The notes beneath the pieces were generated by a model. It saw only the letters and a program-made list of their open reading frames with translations, had not been told where the DNA came from and ran no database searches. The position numbers and the translations under genes are program-made. A stretch of DNA of 8,092 nt, taken from NCBI GenBank assembly GCA_038117225.1, contig JAYOFM010000136.1:1-8092 (forward strand), written 5' to 3'. Below, piece after piece: positions 1 to 5,668 of this stretch (the stretch's first letter is position 1; each line of letters opens with the position of its first letter). Source of the stretch: JAYOFM01 sp038117225 (GTDB lineage Bacteria; Pseudomonadota; Alphaproteobacteria; Rhodospirillales; Casp-alpha2).

Positions 1-36
1 GTCGACGATCCGCTCAATTTCCGCGGTGCCTTTCAT
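1..36 (-). CDS. 5' end of a divergent gene, product unknown (partial)
   Basis: On the minus strand an ATG at 36-34 opens a frame that runs off the left edge, giving the 12 residues MKGTAEIERIVD. A strong SD-like GGAGG lies at 48-44, seven bases before the ATG, and this is the main reason to call a start here. The residues look like an ordinary soluble N-terminus, but twelve are far too few to assign a family. The gene would be transcribed away from the cofH-like gene, so 37 to about 110 would be a shared divergent intergenic region. The call rests only on the SD-ATG pair and could be chance. Confidence 0.5.
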   Translation of the reverse strand, partial: MKGTAEIERIVD

Positions 37-150
37 CGACCGGCCTCCAGGGCAAGTCTGTCGCCGCCAACGCCGCTGCTGGTCAAATATCGGTAGGTTT
101 CCGTATCCGACAGCCTGCGCAAGGGCATCGTCGGCGACGACGTCACTTAT
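37..150. other. Short divergent spacer containing the unresolved 5' end of the cofH-like gene
   Basis: Between the divergent start at 36 and the first annotated codon of the cofH-like gene, the cofH frame is closed by a TAG at 94-96. From about 106 to 150 that frame reads SDSLRKGIVGDDVTY, which matches the segment that normally precedes the NRNIN motif in CofH/FbiC proteins. It is therefore probably coding or formerly coding. No ATG, GTG or TTG lies in frame between the TAG and 151, and no SD precedes 151 or the in-frame CTG at 115. Nothing in the other two plus frames looks like the missing CofH N-terminus. I see no clear promoter. Confidence 0.6.
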
Positions 151-1242
151 GTGGTCAATCGCAATATCAACTACACGAATGTCTGCTATTTTCGCTGCGG
201 CTTTTGCGCCTTTTCCAAGGGACGGCTGAGCAACAACCTGCGCGGTACCCCGTACCGATTGGAGATTCCCGAGATTCAGCGCCGCGTGCGTGAAGCTTGG
301 TCGCGCGGCGCCACCGAAGTTTGCATGCAGGGCGGCATCTATCCCGGCTATACCGGTGACACCTATGTCGAGTTCTGCGGTGCGGTGAAGGAGGCGGTGC
401 CGGACATGCACATCCATGCCTTTTCGCCGCTTGAAATCTGGCAAGGGGCGGCGACGCTCAAGGTGACGCCGAAGCAGTTGCTCAGCCGTCTTATCGCCGC
501 CGGGTTGGGATCGTTGCCGGGAACGGCGGCCGAGGTGCTCGACGACCGCGTGCGCCAAGTGCTCTGCCCCGACAAGATTGTCACCGATGAATGGTTCTCG
601 GTCATTCAGGCGGCCCATGAACTCGGGTTGCGGACCACGTCGACGATCATGTTTGGTCATGTGGATGGCCCGGAACACTGGGCGGTCCATCTGCACCGGC
701 TGATTGATCTGCAAAAGCAAACCGGCGGCTTTACCGAGTTCGTGCCCCTGCCGTTCGTGCATATGGAGGCGCCAATCTATCTGAAGGGTGGCGCGCGATC
801 GGGGCCGACGTATCGCGAATGTATTCTCATGCACGCTGTTAGTCGGCTGGTCTTCCACGTCCATATTCCCAATATTCAGGCCTCCTGGGTGAAAATGGGA
901 CCCGATGGGGTCGCTGATTGTCTACAGGCCGGCGCCAACGATGTCGGCGGTACCTTGATGAACGAGACCATCACGCGCTCGGCTGGCGCCGCGTACGGCC
1001 AGGAAATGCCGCCCGAAAATCTCGAAGATATCATTCACGCCATGGGGCGGCGCCCTAGGCAGCGCAACACGCTATACGGAGATGTTTCGCCCGAACGCCA
1101 CGCGACATCCTTCAATGCTCCCGATTTGCTGCCGAGTGTGAATCCGCCGATCCGGGAAACTCCGAAAATTTCCCGCAAACCGAAGTCGGCGCCGCAAACT
1201 TATGCCAAGACCGTCGCCGGGCCCCACATGGAGCCGCGATGA
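151..1242 (+). CDS. cofH: CofH-type radical SAM enzyme (5-amino-6-(D-ribitylamino)uracil:L-tyrosine 4-hydroxyphenyl transferase family), N-terminus uncertain
   Basis: CofH (the C-terminal half of actinobacterial FbiC) uses a 4Fe-4S cluster and SAM to join a tyrosine-derived group to 5-amino-6-ribitylaminouracil, a step toward Fo, the chromophore of cofactor F420. The radical SAM motif C-x3-C-x2-C is at residues 12, 16 and 19 (bases 184-207), inside the family signature NINYTNVCYFRCGFCAF. Other family blocks follow: EVCMQGGI (56-63), HAFSPLEI (89-96), PGTAAEVLDD (123-132), TEFVPLPFVH (195-204), SWVKMG (245-250) and GANDVGGTLMNE (261-272). Homology ends near residue 310. The last ~53 residues are a Pro/Lys/Arg-rich tail I do not recognise from CofH. 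A GTG at 151 is the only standard start after an in-frame TAG at 94, but it has no SD and drops the conserved SDSLRKGIVGDDVTY segment, so the gene may be truncated, frameshifted or a decaying remnant. No cofG is visible. The 3' end overlaps the next gene by ATGA. Family assignment is firm; activity is not. Confidence 0.83.
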   Translation: MVNRNINYTNVCYFRCGFCAFSKGRLSNNLRGTPYRLEIPEIQRRVREAWSRGATEVCMQGGIYPGYTGDTYVEFCGAVKEAVPDMHIHAFSPLEIWQGAATLKVTPKQLLSRLIAAGLGSLPGTAAEVLDDRVRQVLCPDKIVTDEWFSVIQAAHELGLRTTSTIMFGHVDGPEHWAVHLHRLIDLQKQTGGFTEFVPLPFVHMEAPIYLKGGARSGPTYRECILMHAVSRLVFHVHIPNIQASWVKMGPDGVADCLQAGANDVGGTLMNETITRSAGAAYGQEMPPENLEDIIHAMGRRPRQRNTLYGDVSPERHATSFNAPDLLPSVNPPIRETPKISRKPKSAPQTYAKTVAGPHMEPR

Positions 1243-2009
1243 CAGGGCCAGCATCCTATTCGGCGACGGAATTGCTGGCCGTGTTGAGCAGCCGCCTGTT
1301 GAAAGATGGCCAGATCGTCTTCGCCGGAGTCGGAATCCCACTGCTGGCATCGGGACTTGCCCAACGGATGCATTGCCCGGGATTGACCATCTTATTCGAA
1401 GGTGGGGCTCTGGGTCCGCTGCTGAACCCCGGCGCCCTACCCACGTCACCGAACGAGCAACGCTGCGCCGAACGGGCCAACATGGTGATGGGCATCACCG
1501 ATGTCCTGCTCCTGTTGCAGCGTGGCTACGTTGATATCGGCTTCATGGGGGGAGCGCAAATCGATCGATTCGGTAATCTGAACAGCTCGTTTATCGGCGA
1601 TCCGGCGCATCCAACAACCCGGCTTCCGGGCAGCGGAGGCGGCAACGACATTTCCAGTCTGACCCAGATGATCGTCGCCATGAAACACGAAAAGCGCCGC
1701 TTCGTTGAACGGGTTGATTTTCTCACCAGCCCCGGGTTTCTGGATGGCGGTACACACCGCAAGGACAGGGGGTTGACGGCCGGCGGCATGTATCGGGTTG
1801 TTACGGATCTCGCTATTATGTCGTTCGATCAGACGACCCGCGAGATGCAAGTGGACGCGTTGTGTCCTGGCATCAGCACCGAGGAACTGCGCGACAACAC
1901 GGGCTTCGATCTGCGTATCGACGATTCCGCGGGTGTTGTGCCGCCACCGACGGACGTGGAATTGGCAGTCCTTCGGCATCTTGACCCGGATCGCATGTAT
2001 ACGGGTTAG
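1239..2009 (+). CDS. Class I CoA-transferase beta-type subunit, copy 1 (GctB/IpdB-like)
   Basis: This 256-residue protein belongs to the beta-subunit side of family I CoA-transferases, in the glutaconate CoA-transferase B / IpdB branch. Beta subunits normally pair with an alpha subunit and supply the glutamate that forms the glutamyl-CoA thioester. FEGGALGP at 53-60 places a Glu at residue 54, in the E-x-G position of the family. Further landmarks are GFMGGAQIDRFGNLNSS (101-117), GSGGGNDI (131-138) and RDNTGFDL (218-225), the last resembling the end motifs of IpdB proteins. The ATG overlaps the cofH-like stop (ATGA, 1239-1242), with GGAG at 1230-1233 five bases upstream, so translational coupling is likely. 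No alpha subunit is adjacent. The nearest is at 5669, beyond the pxp genes and the N gap. Gapless hand alignment to copy 2 gives about 185 of 256 identical residues. Its own substrate, and whether it shares the distant alpha, are unknown. Confidence 0.9.
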   Translation: MTGPASYSATELLAVLSSRLLKDGQIVFAGVGIPLLASGLAQRMHCPGLTILFEGGALGPLLNPGALPTSPNEQRCAERANMVMGITDVLLLLQRGYVDIGFMGGAQIDRFGNLNSSFIGDPAHPTTRLPGSGGGNDISSLTQMIVAMKHEKRRFVERVDFLTSPGFLDGGTHRKDRGLTAGGMYRVVTDLAIMSFDQTTREMQVDALCPGISTEELRDNTGFDLRIDDSAGVVPPPTDVELAVLRHLDPDRMYTG

Positions 2010-2015
2010 TCTGGA

Positions 2016-3047
2016 TCAGTCGCCGCTGATGACCCCGCTGATCAAATTCGTCGAATAGAGCACGTCTAGATCAATGGCTTTCGTGGCGGCAACGGTTTCG
2101 ATGCCACTTTCCAGGGCGCGGAGATATTTTTCGTGTGCACGTCGGATCTCTTCCGCCGTTTCAATATCGACGATCTCGAAGCGAATTTCGTGCCCGGGGC
2201 GGCGACGCCCGAGAGTGGAGAGGTCGGCGGAAATGACGTTGGCAATCTTCGGATAACCGCCCGTTGTCTGGCGGTCGGCCATAAGCACGATGGGATTGCC
2301 ATTGCCGGGCACCTGTATCGCTCCCGTGGCAATGCCATCGGAAACGATGTCGTAGGCGCCAACGTGCTCAAGCACGGGGCCGGACAGACGGAACCCCATG
2401 CGATCTGATTCGGCCTGAATGGCGAAGGGTTCCGAGACGAAAGCATCGTGACTTCGCTCGGTGAAAAAGTCCTTCTGGATGCCCCATGTGCATCGGATCG
2501 GGCGCGAAAATCCAGGGTCCGGCGCGTTGGCAAGACGGTACGGTTCGGCGGACGGGGCGCTCGCCCGTTGCAACGGGAGTGCATCACCGGCCCGCAGTGG
2601 GCGTCCCAAATAACCACCGAGGCCAGACCTTGTATAGGTGGACAGGCTGCCGAGTACGGGAGATAGCGCCAATCCGCCCGCGATGGCGAGATAACAAACG
2701 CAGGCATCACCGCCCAAAACAACGCGGAACCGCGCTTGCCGTTCGAGCGTCACGGTTTGCCAGGCATCGACCGACTGCGGGGTATCGCCCAGAATTTGGA
2801 GGCCGGCGCCCATGCCGCCAACGGCGACACATACCCGTTCGGCGGTCACTTCCAGGATTGCCCCCTGATATAGCATCTCCAAAGCGGCGCAATCCGCCGC
2901 GTTGCCCGTCAGGATATTAGCCAATCGGAGACTGTCCACGTCGAGCGCGCCGGAGACCGGCACGCCAAATTGCTGATACCCATAACGCCCGAGATCCTGA
3001 ACGGTGGTGTGCAGACCTGGTTCGATGACGGTCAGACCATCGGTCAT
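2016..3047 (-). CDS. pxpC: 5-oxoprolinase subunit C / biotin-dependent carboxyltransferase-like protein (KipA, allophanate hydrolase subunit 2 family)
   Basis: PxpC works with PxpA and PxpB in ATP-dependent opening of 5-oxoproline (pyroglutamate) to glutamate. The same fold occurs in allophanate hydrolase subunit 2, KipA and urea-carboxylase-type carboxyltransferase domains. Family landmarks in this 343-residue protein are TTVQDLGRYGYQQFGVP (14-30) with PVSGALD (30-36), GGLALSPVLGS (124-134), the S-x-T-x-x-x-x-G-L-GG stretch near 135-145, GRPLRAGD (148-155), and LMADRQTTGGYPKIA (255-269). The last ~45 residues (about 299-343) form a helical, charged extension after the usual core. The ATG overlaps the pxpB stop by ATGA, with AGGAA at 3060-3056 as SD, so it is coupled to pxpB. 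Its stop is 6 bp from that of the convergent CoA-transferase gene. Length fits the family. Activity on oxoproline is inferred from homology and another lactam or amide substrate is possible. Confidence 0.9.
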   Translation of the reverse strand: MTDGLTVIEPGLHTTVQDLGRYGYQQFGVPVSGALDVDSLRLANILTGNAADCAALEMLYQGAILEVTAERVCVAVGGMGAGLQILGDTPQSVDAWQTVTLERQARFRVVLGGDACVCYLAIAGGLALSPVLGSLSTYTRSGLGGYLGRPLRAGDALPLQRASAPSAEPYRLANAPDPGFSRPIRCTWGIQKDFFTERSHDAFVSEPFAIQAESDRMGFRLSGPVLEHVGAYDIVSDGIATGAIQVPGNGNPIVLMADRQTTGGYPKIANVISADLSTLGRRRPGHEIRFEIVDIETAEEIRRAHEKYLRALESGIETVAATKAIDLDVLYSTNLISGVISGD

Positions 3048-3766
3048 GAGGGCAGTTCCTTAACGCTGGGCGTGTAGGTTCCCTTGCGGACGTCGCCTTC
3101 GATGGTTTCATGCTCGGCGATCGAAATCCGGCGAAAGCGAACCTTGTCGCCGGGCGCCAGCAACGCCGGTTGCGGTTGCGCGCTGTTAAACATGGCAACC
3201 GGCGTCGAGCCGATCAGATGCCACCCGCCGGGACTTTCCGTCGGGTAAACCGCCGTCATTGAGGTGGCGATGGCGATGGCGCCTTTCGGAACACGGATCC
3301 GGGGCTCCTTGCGCCGCGGTAATTGAAGGGCCTCGGAAACGTCACCCATGTACGGGTAGCCGGGTAGGAAACCGATCATATAGACGTGGTATGTTTCGCT
3401 CATGTGAAGACCGATGATCTCATCGGTACTCATGCGCGTCGCCTGTGCGACGGACTCCAAATCCGGGGCGGCGGCGCCATCATAGCAGGCGGGAATATCC
3501 CATAATCGCGCAACGCGATGGCTCTTTTGCTGGCTGGCCAGCAACGGCTTAAGATCACCCATCAGCACGTTCGCCGAGGTTACCAGGGGATCGTAGTGAA
3601 TCATCAGCGAGCGAAAGGTGGGCACCAATTCGACAACGCCTGATATACCCGCCTCGTCAACGGCGAAATGGGCCGCCAGAACCTGATCGCTCAGCTGGCG
3701 GTCAATGTGGTCGCCGAATTCGATGACGATCGACGTATCACTGCTGGCAACAACGCGTATGGTCAC
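3044..3766 (-). CDS. pxpB: 5-oxoprolinase subunit B (KipI / allophanate hydrolase subunit 1 family)
   Basis: PxpB is the partner of PxpC and has the KipI / allophanate hydrolase subunit 1 fold. In this 240-residue protein the N-terminal domain carries the EFGD turn (16-19) and the VPTFRSLMIHYDP strand region (48-60). The C-terminal cyclophilin-like domain shows GFLPGYPYMG (132-141), PRRKEPRIRVPKGAIAIA (150-167) and YPTESPGGWHLIGSTP (174-189), all diagnostic. The start is GTG at 3766-3764, with GAGGA at 3777-3773 six bases upstream. It is the first gene of a two-gene minus-strand operon with pxpC, whose ATG overlaps its stop. Upstream is the non-coding divergent region shared with the PLP-enzyme operon. 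pxpA (LamB/YcsF family), the usual third member, is not in the window, so the substrate need not be 5-oxoproline. Family identification is secure. Confidence 0.92.
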   Translation of the reverse strand: MTIRVVASSDTSIVIEFGDHIDRQLSDQVLAAHFAVDEAGISGVVELVPTFRSLMIHYDPLVTSANVLMGDLKPLLASQQKSHRVARLWDIPACYDGAAAPDLESVAQATRMSTDEIIGLHMSETYHVYMIGFLPGYPYMGDVSEALQLPRRKEPRIRVPKGAIAIATSMTAVYPTESPGGWHLIGSTPVAMFNSAQPQPALLAPGDKVRFRRISIAEHETIEGDVRKGTYTPSVKELPS

Positions 3767-3772
3767 GGGTTA

Positions 3773-3777
3773 TCCTC
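3773..3777 (-). promoter_or_regulatory. Ribosome binding site for the pxpB GTG start
   Basis: Read on the minus strand this is GAGGA, six bases before the GTG at 3766-3764. It supports a GTG start in a gene whose N-terminal residues otherwise match the family length. Confidence 0.6.
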
Positions 3778-3811
3778 GTCGAATTCCCACGCGGCCGGCT
3801 TCTGCGCGGGG

Positions 3812-3910
3812 AAATTTGTATTCAATAATCGATAACGCGCCGAATCGAATAATTTGTTATAAGTAATTGATATCATATACATTAATTTATACTTGTCGGA
3901 GGTTAATCAT
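3812..3910. promoter_or_regulatory. AT-rich presumptive promoter/operator block
   Basis: This block is far richer in A and T than everything around it and sits between divergent operons, as expected for promoters. On the plus strand TTGTTA (3854-3859) and TATACA (3876-3881) are 16 bp apart; TTGATA (3867-3872) and TATACT (3888-3893) are 15 bp apart. TGATATCA at 3868-3875 is a perfect palindrome, and AAGTA (3861-3865) faces TACTT (3890-3894), so a dimeric repressor site is plausible. Exact boxes are guesses. Because the N gap follows, it is not certain that this block drives the gene at 4151. Confidence 0.35.
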
Positions 3911-3928
3911 TGCACTAACATACTGATG

Positions 3929-3938
3929 NNNNNNNNNN
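3929..3938. other. Assembly gap (10 undetermined bases)
   Basis: A run of exactly ten Ns interrupts the intergenic region. Ten is a common placeholder length in scaffolding, so the true distance may differ and the two sides might not be adjacent. An ATG at 3926-3928 directly abuts the gap, so a lost small gene cannot be excluded. Confidence 0.95.
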
Positions 3939-4069
3939 AGTATCGACAGCGTCGCATGGCTTGTGGACCGTGGGTCCGAGAACAATCAAGCGAGCCACGA
4001 TGGCGGCCGGGCAGTCGATTGTCCCGTCTTGCGTCGCCAAATGGCAATCCCTGTGCTGGCGCCGAGCGC

Positions 4070-4123
4070 GCCTTATCCTGACCGCGACCTTCATCAAGAA
4101 AGGTCGCGAGAAAACAATAAGGC
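4070..4123 (+). other. Bipartite hairpin in the presumed leader of the PLP-enzyme operon
   Basis: CGCGACCTT (4083-4091) and AAGGTCGCG (4100-4108) form a perfect 9-bp stem with an 8-base loop. Outside it GCCTTAT (4070-4076) pairs with ATAAGGC (4117-4123), giving a second 7-bp stem across an A-rich internal loop. The small hairpin GGCC-ACGC-GGCC (4121-4132), followed by AATTTT (4133-4138), would compete with the outer stem, and the SD follows at once (4139-4144). This could be an attenuator, an mRNA-stability hairpin, or a terminator of something lost in the gap. The stems are visible; the function is inference. Confidence 0.45.
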
Positions 4124-4138
4124 CACGCGGCCAATTTT

Positions 4139-4146
4139 GGGAGGTG
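4139..4146 (+). promoter_or_regulatory. Ribosome binding site deciding the GTG start of the PLP enzyme
   Basis: GGGAGGTG lies just upstream of the GTG at 4151, with GGAGG at 4140-4144 and a six-base spacer. An in-frame TGA at 4148-4150 touches the start codon, so no upstream start is possible. Confidence 0.75.
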
Positions 4147-4150
4147 TTGA

Positions 4151-5650
4151 GTGACGTCGTCCATCCATCCCGGTGAGATCATTGATGCGACCGTATACGC
4201 CAATGCGATTGAGCGGCTGCGTGACGCCAATGTCTTGCTACCGACGTTTTCAGAACTGGCCGATGCACCTGACCGGCTAGGCAATATGTCGCCCGTACTG
4301 GATGGCGTTGGCCCGGACGAGGCGCGGGCGGAGAACTTGTTCCGGGTGCACTGGTTCAACCAGTCCAACCGACGCGACATGGCCGGTGTTCCAGGATACA
4401 TCGTTCTGGGTCAGGAATTGACGGGTGTCGCCTCCCCCATCGTCGTCTTGCTCGGCGAGCGGTTTCCGATGATCGGTGCCCATAAGGTGCTGGCCGCATA
4501 CGCCTGTTTGGCAACGCGGTTGGTGTCGGGCCAGTTTGATCCAGTCGCGCATCGCGCCATCTGGCCATCGACCGGCAACTACTGTCGGGGCGGGGTGGCG
4601 ATCTCAAGAATTCTCGGCTGTCGCGGCGTCGCCGTGTTGCCGGAAGGCATGAGCAAGGAACGCTTTTCCTGGCTCGAAGACTGGGTCACCGAGAAAAGCG
4701 ATATCATCCGTACCCACGGCTCGGAAAGTAACGTCAAGGAAATCTACGACAAGTGCGCCGAACTTTCCGAGGATTCATCCAACGTCATTCTCAATCAGTT
4801 TTCCGAATTCGCCAATTACCTGATCCATTTTCATTGCACCGGCCGCGCCCTTGAACGGGTCGTCGGCGACGTGCGGAAAGCGGACGAAGGGTTGGGCGTG
4901 GCGGCCTTCGTCGCCGGTACTGGATCCGGCGGCACCCTGGCCGCCGGTGATTACCTAAAGAATGTGTTTGGTGCGCGGGTGGTGGCGGTCGAGCCGACAG
5001 AATGCCCGACGATGCTGTATAACGGTTATGGTGAGCACAACATCCAAGGCATCGGCGACAAGCATATTCCACTTATTCAGAATGTTATGAATACGGATAT
5101 GGTGGTCGGCGTTTCCGACGCCAGCTGCGACCGGCTCAACGTATTGTTCAACACCGATGTGGGACGCCAATATCTGACCGGCCGCCGCGGTATTGATCCG
5201 AAGACTGTTGATGCCTTGAAAAGCCTCGGCCTTTCCGGAATTGCCAATGTTCTGGCGGCCATCAAGACGGCCAAATCACTGGATCTTCCTGCCGATCAAA
5301 TGATCGTCACGATCGGCACCGACAGCAGCCTGCTTTACGAAAGCGAGCGCGAACAAACGGAAACCGGTGCCTTTTCCATGGGCTTTGATGACGTCGCTGC
5401 CGGCGAGACCTACGCCCAGCACATGCTCGGCCTGGCCGCCGATCATACGCTTGAGCTCGATCACGCGGGCCGGCGGCGAATTTTCAATCTCGGTTATTAC
5501 ACGTGGGTTGAGCAGCAGGGAATTTCCCTCGACGATTTCGACAAACGCCTTGATCCAAAATTCTGGATCGATGTGCAGAACTCCATTGTCGAATGGGATC
5601 ACATGATCGAGCAGTTCAACCGGTCGACCGGCGTCAACCGACCCGGCTAA
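4151..5650 (+). CDS. PLP-dependent fold-type II enzyme, cysteine synthase / TrpB-like, substrate unknown
   Basis: This 499-residue protein has the hallmarks of fold-type II PLP enzymes (beta-replacement, beta-elimination). GAHK at 109-112 supplies the likely Schiff-base lysine, Lys112. STGNYCRGG (140-148) corresponds to the SGN loop that binds substrate carboxylate in cysteine synthases. GTGSGGT (256-262) is the glycine-rich phosphate-binding loop. NIQGIGDKHIP (297-307) strongly resembles the cysteine synthase IQGIG-x-x-FIP block. GTDSS (389-393) would be near the pyridine nitrogen. It is much longer than CysK (about 310 residues): ~80 extra residues lie before the PLP core and ~100 after it, the tail holding the aromatic YYTWVEQQG (449-457). 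It starts at GTG and leads an operon, with the CoA-transferase alpha gene 18 bp downstream. No CBS domains or membrane segments are seen. I do not know its reaction; a lyase or beta-elimination role on an amino-acid intermediate is a guess. Confidence 0.88.
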   Translation: MTSSIHPGEIIDATVYANAIERLRDANVLLPTFSELADAPDRLGNMSPVLDGVGPDEARAENLFRVHWFNQSNRRDMAGVPGYIVLGQELTGVASPIVVLLGERFPMIGAHKVLAAYACLATRLVSGQFDPVAHRAIWPSTGNYCRGGVAISRILGCRGVAVLPEGMSKERFSWLEDWVTEKSDIIRTHGSESNVKEIYDKCAELSEDSSNVILNQFSEFANYLIHFHCTGRALERVVGDVRKADEGLGVAAFVAGTGSGGTLAAGDYLKNVFGARVVAVEPTECPTMLYNGYGEHNIQGIGDKHIPLIQNVMNTDMVVGVSDASCDRLNVLFNTDVGRQYLTGRRGIDPKTVDALKSLGLSGIANVLAAIKTAKSLDLPADQMIVTIGTDSSLLYESEREQTETGAFSMGFDDVAAGETYAQHMLGLAADHTLELDHAGRRRIFNLGYYTWVEQQGISLDDFDKRLDPKFWIDVQNSIVEWDHMIEQFNRSTGVNRPG

Positions 5651-5668
5651 GACCAAGGAGCAGTATTA

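Larger units (their letters stand above)
3767..4150. other. Divergent intergenic region between pxpB and the PLP-enzyme operon
   Basis: These 384 positions hold no convincing gene. The left part (to about 3810) is GC-rich, 3811-3928 is strikingly AT-rich, then come 10 Ns, and the right part (3939-4150) is again GC-rich. Open frames exist across the right part on both strands, but none has an SD or family-like composition, and several run through the Ns. The 10-mer CCACGCGGCC occurs at 3787-3796 and again at 4123-4132, on either side of the gap. I see no tRNA, and no riboswitch class I can name. Confidence 0.6.

Noticed and set aside
26..229. 67-residue open frame on the plus strand overlapping the cofH start
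   Set aside because: The residues are Arg/Ser-rich and unlike a folded protein, and the cofH frame is the conserved one. I also checked whether it could be the missing CofH N-terminus in another frame and saw no resemblance.
1446..1979. 177-residue open frame antisense to CoA-transferase copy 1, with a similar antisense frame (6963-7355) opposite copy 2
   Set aside because: The resemblance follows from the two copies coding similar proteins in a GC-rich codon pattern. No SD or family motif supports an antisense gene.
2486..2920. 144-residue plus-strand open frame opposite pxpC
   Set aside because: It is Arg/Pro-rich shadow coding opposite a gene with strong family motifs.
3939..4150. Possible tRNA or known riboswitch in the PLP-gene leader
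   Set aside because: There is no T-loop GGTTCGA motif or cloverleaf, and I could not match a SAM, SAH or glycine riboswitch core. Only generic hairpins are visible.
3907..4401. Minus-strand open frame running through the N gap and into the PLP gene
   Set aside because: It depends on translating Ns, has no SD, and overlaps the well-supported PLP gene.
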